Shown: piece by piece, positions 63,917 through 64,000 of the stretch
Layout of the letters: every line of letters begins with the position of its first letter
How positions within the stretch are numbered: the stretch's first letter is position 1
Assembly (NCBI GenBank): GCA_936450465.1
Contig: OW388291.1
Coordinates: 84,427,099-84,491,098 of the forward strand
Direction of reading: 5' to 3'
Length of the DNA stretch: 64,000 nt
Source of the DNA: Gibbula magus
Taxonomy: Eukaryota; Mollusca; Gastropoda; Trochida; Trochidae
Notes under the pieces: generated by a model
What the model was told of the DNA's origin: nothing
What the model saw: the letters and a program-made list of their open reading frames with translations, nothing else
Databases searched by the model: none
Position numbers and translations under genes: made by a program

Positions 63917-64000
63917 GAGCCATGACGATACACACTCTACAGAGAGCCATGACGATACACACTCTACAGAGAGCCATGACGATACACACTCTACAGAGAG
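63917..64000. repeat. 27-bp tandem repeat running off the window edge
   Basis: Units start at 63917, 63944 and 63971 (GAGCCATGACGATACACACT..). All are identical and the array continues past the end of the window. Confidence 0.95.

Overview
This window is nuclear DNA from an animal. It is AT-rich, nearly gene-free, and packed with simple-sequence arrays, minisatellites, palindromic MITE-like elements, LINE 3' ends, a tRNA-headed SINE and a broken Tc1-type transposon. No operons, CRISPR arrays or prokaryotic genes are visible. The style of the repeats (tRNA-headed SINE with an ATT tail, the short element beginning GGCCTGAAAGGCCC followed by GTCC runs, CR1/L2-like LINE ends, GATGAA...CGAAACGTC...AATAAAGAAGTTG motifs) suggests a lophotrochozoan, most likely a bivalve mollusc. 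That assignment is inference from memory of such genomes, not from a search.

Only one convincing protein-coding gene is present: an intronless reading frame on the minus strand (ATG at 46013, stop at 45303, 236 aa). It is more GC-rich than its surroundings and has a strong Kozak context. Residues 69-82 reproduce the YAP/FAM181 omega-loop that binds TEAD transcription factors: L..R.L...FW at the spacing of YAP M86, R89, L91, F95, F96. No other YAP domain is seen. It is the best candidate here for something undescribed, a mollusc TEAD (Scalloped) cofactor-like gene. A short upstream ORF and a GC-rich candidate promoter lie just upstream.

Layout. 0-5 kb: AT microsatellite and a duplicated ATACC pentamer block with an inverted segment. 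6.8-7.4 kb: SINE and a nested palindromic MITE. 9.1-14.8 kb: three LINE-derived relics or tails plus a GCGC-tail fragment. 16-17.4 kb: strongly G-rich minisatellite with a 233-bp higher-order repeat. 19 kb: 31-bp perfect palindrome at a hammerhead-like motif. 22.6-24.7 kb: about 2.1 kb of a 15-bp two-state repeat. 25-26.4 kb: repeat element carrying 145-bp hairpin units. 26.9-28.1 kb: 26-bp minisatellite that runs into a hammerhead-like tail. 31.2 and 38.6 kb: two copies of one MITE. 36.4-37.3 kb: Harbinger-style non-autonomous element with TAA target duplication. 40.3-42.2 kb: nested tail repeats and a 5'-truncated LINE reverse transcriptase. 45.3-46.6 kb: the gene and its upstream region. 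50.8-51.4 and 55.8-56.7 kb: more copies of the 25-kb element. 53.1-54.4 kb: Tc1-like element with matching inverted ends, a frameshift, a nonsense codon and a deletion. 54.7-55.4 kb: 388-bp duplication full of AGGTCAAGGTCA. 57-61.6 kb: four unrelated repeat arrays (17-bp, 57-bp, pentamer, CTATCG). 62.9 kb: long hairpin with a GAAA loop. 63.9 kb to the edge: 27-bp repeat.

Most long reading frames here are artefacts of tandem arrays whose period is a multiple of three or whose unit lacks stop codons; they are not annotated as genes. There is no evidence that the sequences act together as a pathway: this is one gene in a repeat-rich intergenic region.
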